DNA of 64,000 bases, from assembly GCA_945952065.1 (NCBI GenBank), contig CAMFGY010000007.1:150801-214800 (forward strand), given 5' to 3'. The notes beneath the pieces were generated by a model that saw only the letters and a list, made by a program, of their open reading frames with translations, did not search any database and had not been told where the DNA came from. Below are positions 61,688 to 64,000 of the stretch, piece by piece (the first letter of the stretch is position 1; each line of letters opens with the position of its first letter). The translations under genes were made by a program, and so were the position numbers. Source of the DNA: an uncultured Burkholderiales bacterium (lineage in GTDB: Bacteria; Pseudomonadota; Gammaproteobacteria; Burkholderiales; Burkholderiaceae_C).

Positions 61688-62695
61688 TCAAGCCGCCCGG
61701 GCTTGGGTCTGGTTTTGTAGCAGCGTCAATAAGAGCTCAATGCGCGCCTTCACCGGGCTCAAAGCACCGGCACTGGGCAAGGCTTCAGCAGAGGCCGTCA
61801 CCGGCCCGGCATCGCAACGGGTGCTTCGCCACACGCACACCCCGGCATCTTGGGCTTCGCGCAAGGCGGCTTCCAGGCTAGCGGACAAGCTGCCATTGCC
61901 AGTTCCCGCAACCACCAAGCCATCCACCAAGCCCTGTGCCACCAGCGTGCGCACCACCGAACCCTGTGCGCCGACATGGTTCATCACGATTTCTACCCGA
62001 GGCCAAACGTTGGGTGTCAAGGCCGAAACCAATGAAGTTCCCAGGCCCGCCTGCGCCACCGGCGGCCAGCCCAACCAACGCACCTGCCCCTCCTCAATCG
62101 TCGCCAAGCGCGCGCCATCGACCGAGGCAAAGGCATCGAGCTTGTAGCTGTGCACCTTGCGCACCTGTTCGGCGCTGTGCACCTGCCCGGCAAAAGCAAG
62201 CAAGACACCGCCAGCGCGGCCATCCAAGGCCAAAGTGACGGCATCCAACAAGTTTTGCGGCCCATCTTTTTGCAAGGCTGTGGCGGGACGCATGGCAGCG
62301 GTCAACACCACCGGCTTTTGCGGGGCCAGCAAGCGCTGCAGGAAATAGGCGGTCTCCTCCAAGGTATCGGTGCCATGGGTGATGACCAGCCCGGCCACCT
62401 CGGGCCGAGCCAGATGAGCTTCGACCCGCAGCGCCAAACGCCGCCAAGTCTCAAAGTCCATGTCTTTGCTGTCGAGTTGAGCGACCTGCTCGGTTTCCAA
62501 TTGAAAGGCCGCCAATGCGGGCACCGCCCCCACCAGTTGTTCAACACCGAGTTGCGCCGCGCGATAACCCACATTGTCCGAAGCATCTTCGGCAGTGCCG
62601 GCAATGGTGCCGCCAGTCCCCAGAATCACCACTCGGCAGCCCCTGGTGCCTGCCGTCTGTTCTTTGCTCGCAATGGGGCCATTGTTTTTTTGCAT
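61688..62695 (-). CDS. L-asparaginase
   Basis: A 335-residue asparaginase/glutaminase-fold enzyme. Both active-site motifs are intact: GTGGTIAG (nucleophilic Thr30, with Tyr44 downstream) and ITHGTDTLEETAYFL with Thr109-Asp110; the Lys in KVHSYKLDAF completes the second site. There is no signal peptide, so it should be cytoplasmic. ATG 62695 lies 12 bp from the first SOS box and the gene is divergent from lexA, so LexA may repress it. Asparagine hydrolysis to aspartate and ammonia is the expected reaction. Confidence 0.9.
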   Translation of the reverse strand: MQKNNGPIASKEQTAGTRGCRVVILGTGGTIAGTAEDASDNVGYRAAQLGVEQLVGAVPALAAFQLETEQVAQLDSKDMDFETWRRLALRVEAHLARPEVAGLVITHGTDTLEETAYFLQRLLAPQKPVVLTAAMRPATALQKDGPQNLLDAVTLALDGRAGGVLLAFAGQVHSAEQVRKVHSYKLDAFASVDGARLATIEEGQVRWLGWPPVAQAGLGTSLVSALTPNVWPRVEIVMNHVGAQGSVVRTLVAQGLVDGLVVAGTGNGSLSASLEAALREAQDAGVCVWRSTRCDAGPVTASAEALPSAGALSPVKARIELLLTLLQNQTQARAA

Positions 62696-62706
62696 TTTTC
62701 GCTTGC

Positions 62707-62722
62707 CTGGATGAAAATACAG
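62707..62722. promoter_or_regulatory. LexA box 1
   Basis: CTG-N10-CAG (ctggatgaaaatacag), the SOS box consensus of LexA in proteobacteria, in the ansA–lexA gap. It lies 12 bp from the asparaginase start on the other strand. Confidence 0.8.
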
Positions 62723-62725
62723 TAA

Positions 62726-62741
62726 CTGGATGAATATTCAG
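62726..62741. promoter_or_regulatory. LexA box 2
   Basis: A second CTG-N10-CAG (ctggatgaatattcag) 19 bp centre to centre from box 1 and 22 bp before the lexA start. An ATG inside this box (62730) is in frame with lexA but is too close to be the start. Confidence 0.82.
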
Positions 62742-62762
62742 GTCAACCCCAGCAGGATCCTC

Positions 62763-63497
62763 ATGGACGACAAGCCGAAACTCACCGCACGCCAACAACA
62801 AATCCTTGATTTGGTCCGGCAGGCCATCGAATTGACCGGCGCGCCACCGACCCGGGCCGAGATCGCCGCTGAGTTGGGCTTTCGCTCCGCCAATGCCGCC
62901 GAAGAACATTTACAAGCCCTGGCTCGCAAAGGCGTGATCGAGTTGCTGGGCGGCACTTCCCGTGGCATCAGGCTGAAGTCTGACACATTGAAGGCGGTGA
63001 ATCAGGCCAGGGAGGCAAAAGAAGCGCAACAACTCCGCCTGAGTCAAAGTCGAAACAAAGACCTTCACGAACGCCAATTCAGTTTGCCCCACCCTGCTTT
63101 GGCGCAATTGACCTTGCCTTTGGTCGGACGAGTTGCTGCCGGGCAACCCATTCTTGCGCAAGAGCATATTGAACAGAGCTATGCAGTCGAAGCGAGTATG
63201 TTCACGCAAAAACCCGACTATCTATTAAAGGTCCGCGGTATGAGCATGAAGGATATCGGCATCATGGATGGCGACCTGCTGGCCGTGAAAAAAGTATCGG
63301 AAGCCAAAAACGGGCAGATTGTGGTCGCAAGATTGGGCGACGAAGTCACCGTGAAACGATACCTGCGCAACCGCAAAGGCATTGAGCTGCTGCCCGAAAA
63401 TCCCGAGTTTGAACCGATATTGGTGGCAGAAGGCGATGAGAGTTTTGCCTTAGAGGGTTTAGCCGTCGGTTTGATTCGCGGGCAAATGTTCAGCTGA
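62763..63497 (+). CDS. lexA: LexA repressor
   Basis: A 244-residue SOS repressor and self-cleaving serine protease. The N-terminal winged helix starts at [14 protein letters not shown]; cleavage would be at Ala126-Gly127 in VGRVAAGQP; catalytic Ser161 is in [10 protein letters not shown] and Lys198 in [11 protein letters not shown] 62763 (after AGGAT) is preferred over ATG 62730, which lies in a LexA box. With 244 residues it is longer than the 202-residue E. coli protein because of a hydrophilic linker (about 83-107). The 3' part of the gene is more AT-rich than its neighbours. Confidence 0.97.
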   Translation: MDDKPKLTARQQQILDLVRQAIELTGAPPTRAEIAAELGFRSANAAEEHLQALARKGVIELLGGTSRGIRLKSDTLKAVNQAREAKEAQQLRLSQSRNKDLHERQFSLPHPALAQLTLPLVGRVAAGQPILAQEHIEQSYAVEASMFTQKPDYLLKVRGMSMKDIGIMDGDLLAVKKVSEAKNGQIVVARLGDEVTVKRYLRNRKGIELLPENPEFEPILVAEGDESFALEGLAVGLIRGQMFS

Positions 63498-63907
63498 TAT
63501 CCATTCAACGGCAATTTGTGTGGCTTGCGGTGCGGCCATTGGCTGAGGCTGAGGCTTTTGCTTGTTGGCTGGAGAATGTGGGGCGCCTCAACGCAGTTCC
63601 GCAGAAGCTCGACATGCAAAGGCGCTCTGGGTCCAAAGCCCGCGAACCTGCATCTGCTCCTGCATCAGCGCCTGCACGCACAGCCATTGCGGGAGGCAAT
63701 TCACGACGGCGCTTCATGTGTTGCGGTCCAGGACGGGCCGCCGCGGGAAAGATGCCCCTAATAGCCTCAGGGAGATGAGGTAGACCGTCATCAATCACGC
63801 GTGACTCGGGCTTTGTGCAAGTCGCGGCCCGCACCCGAACCGTCGAGCATTGCGCTCGAGCAGCGTCTTCACGCAAATCACCCAAACGAAACCCGAAAGC
63901 ACAAAGG
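63498..63907. other. Stretch without a recognisable gene
   Basis: About 410 bases between the lexA stop and the tRNA terminator. Short open frames exist on both strands (for example 63518-63778 plus, starting GTG), but none has a ribosome site, a known motif or codon use that convinces me. A short CGAGC/GCTCG hairpin lies near 63845. It could hold a small RNA or the decayed remnant of a gene, which cannot be decided from sequence alone. Confidence 0.5.
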
Positions 63908-63943
63908 AAAAGGCCCTGACTGCATTCGCAATCAGGGCCTTTT
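63908..63943 (-). terminator. Rho-independent terminator of tRNA-Asp
   Basis: AAAAGGCCCTGA and TCAGGGCCTTTT form a 12-pair stem around a 12-base loop that can itself pair as tgc/gca; on the minus strand it is followed by TTTTCC. It lies four bases beyond the CCA end of the tRNA gene and would end its transcript. Confidence 0.85.
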
Positions 63944-63947
63944 AAGC

Positions 63948-64000
63948 TGGCGGAGTGGACGGGACTCGAACCCGCGACCCCCGGCGTGACAGGCCGGTAT
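63948..64000 (-). tRNA. tRNA-Asp(GTC), 5' end outside the window
   Basis: Read on the minus strand, the visible part contains the anticodon loop CTGTCAC (anticodon GTC), the T-arm GGGTTCGAGTCCC and a chromosomally encoded CCA end at 63948. The 5' acceptor half and D-arm lie beyond the window. Stem pairing CCGGC/GCCGG around the anticodon fits tRNA-Asp. Confidence 0.93.

Noticed and set aside
63518..63778. GTG-started open frame after lexA, considered as a SulA-like SOS gene
   Set aside because: No SulA motif, no ribosome site; codon use is not convincing.

Overview
The window reads as a stretch of a GC-rich betaproteobacterial chromosome, most likely order Burkholderiales (Comamonadaceae/Roseateles/Rubrivivax-like). 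The pointers are the gene neighbourhoods amiC–mutL–miaA, smc–zipA (normally next to ligA), queF, dapC–dapD–pilU-like–dapE–prmB, and the ohrR–ohr pair, together with protein sequences that look betaproteobacterial throughout. Genus-level placement is inference. Nearly all of the DNA is coding. I see no phage, insertion sequence, CRISPR array or rRNA. One tRNA (Asp, GTC) enters at the right edge.

Layout: 1-6.8 kb carries cell-wall amidase (5'-truncated), a DedA membrane protein, mutL, an RluF-like pseudouridine synthase with a very long Arg/Gly-rich N-terminus, and miaA. 6.9-12 kb has a GGDEF diguanylate cyclase, a CoA-transferase/hydrolase and a half-size ABC exporter. 12.1-14.5 kb is a minus-strand operon of three exported proteins of unknown role that ends in a clear terminator. 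14.7-22.6 kb is a complete tripartite RND efflux operon (adaptor, pump, outer-membrane channel) with an AsmA-family gene directly behind it. 22.6-25 kb holds a small exported protein, thyA–folA and a DUF4337 membrane protein. 25-33.4 kb groups a fatty-acid cis/trans isomerase, a rhodanese, a second RND adaptor/pump pair, a DUF2892 protein and an OsmC-family protein; it looks like an envelope/thiol-stress module without a local regulator. 33.4-36.3 kb is a LytS/LytR-type two-component system with a solitary solute-binding protein. 36.5-41.7 kb has phosphomannomutase, Kdo transferase (waaA) and a GGDEF–EAL protein. 41.6-51.5 kb (mostly minus strand) has ligA, a LysR regulator with a divergent SDR, a PaeA-like CBS membrane protein, zipA and smc. 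51.7-60 kb is queF followed by dapC–dapD–pilU–dapE–prmB–yheS. 60-64 kb has a DUF1304 protein, ohrR–ohr, asparaginase, lexA with two SOS boxes, a 410-bp stretch without a recognisable gene, and tRNA-Asp with its terminator.

Functionally this is mainly core genome: DNA repair and chromosome maintenance (mutL, ligA, smc, lexA), tRNA/rRNA modification (miaA, RluF-like, queF, prmB), lysine/peptidoglycan precursor supply (dapC/D/E), folate/thymidylate synthesis (thyA, folA) and LPS (waaA, phosphomannomutase). A stress-response layer is added by two RND pumps, the lipid isomerase, rhodanese, OsmC/Ohr and three c-di-GMP or two-component regulators. The least explained parts are the 12.1-14.5 kb periplasmic operon, the 27.6-33.4 kb rhodanese–RND–DUF2892–OsmC cluster with an AT-rich palindrome in its promoter, and the low-complexity N-terminal extensions on the RluF-like and QueF enzymes.
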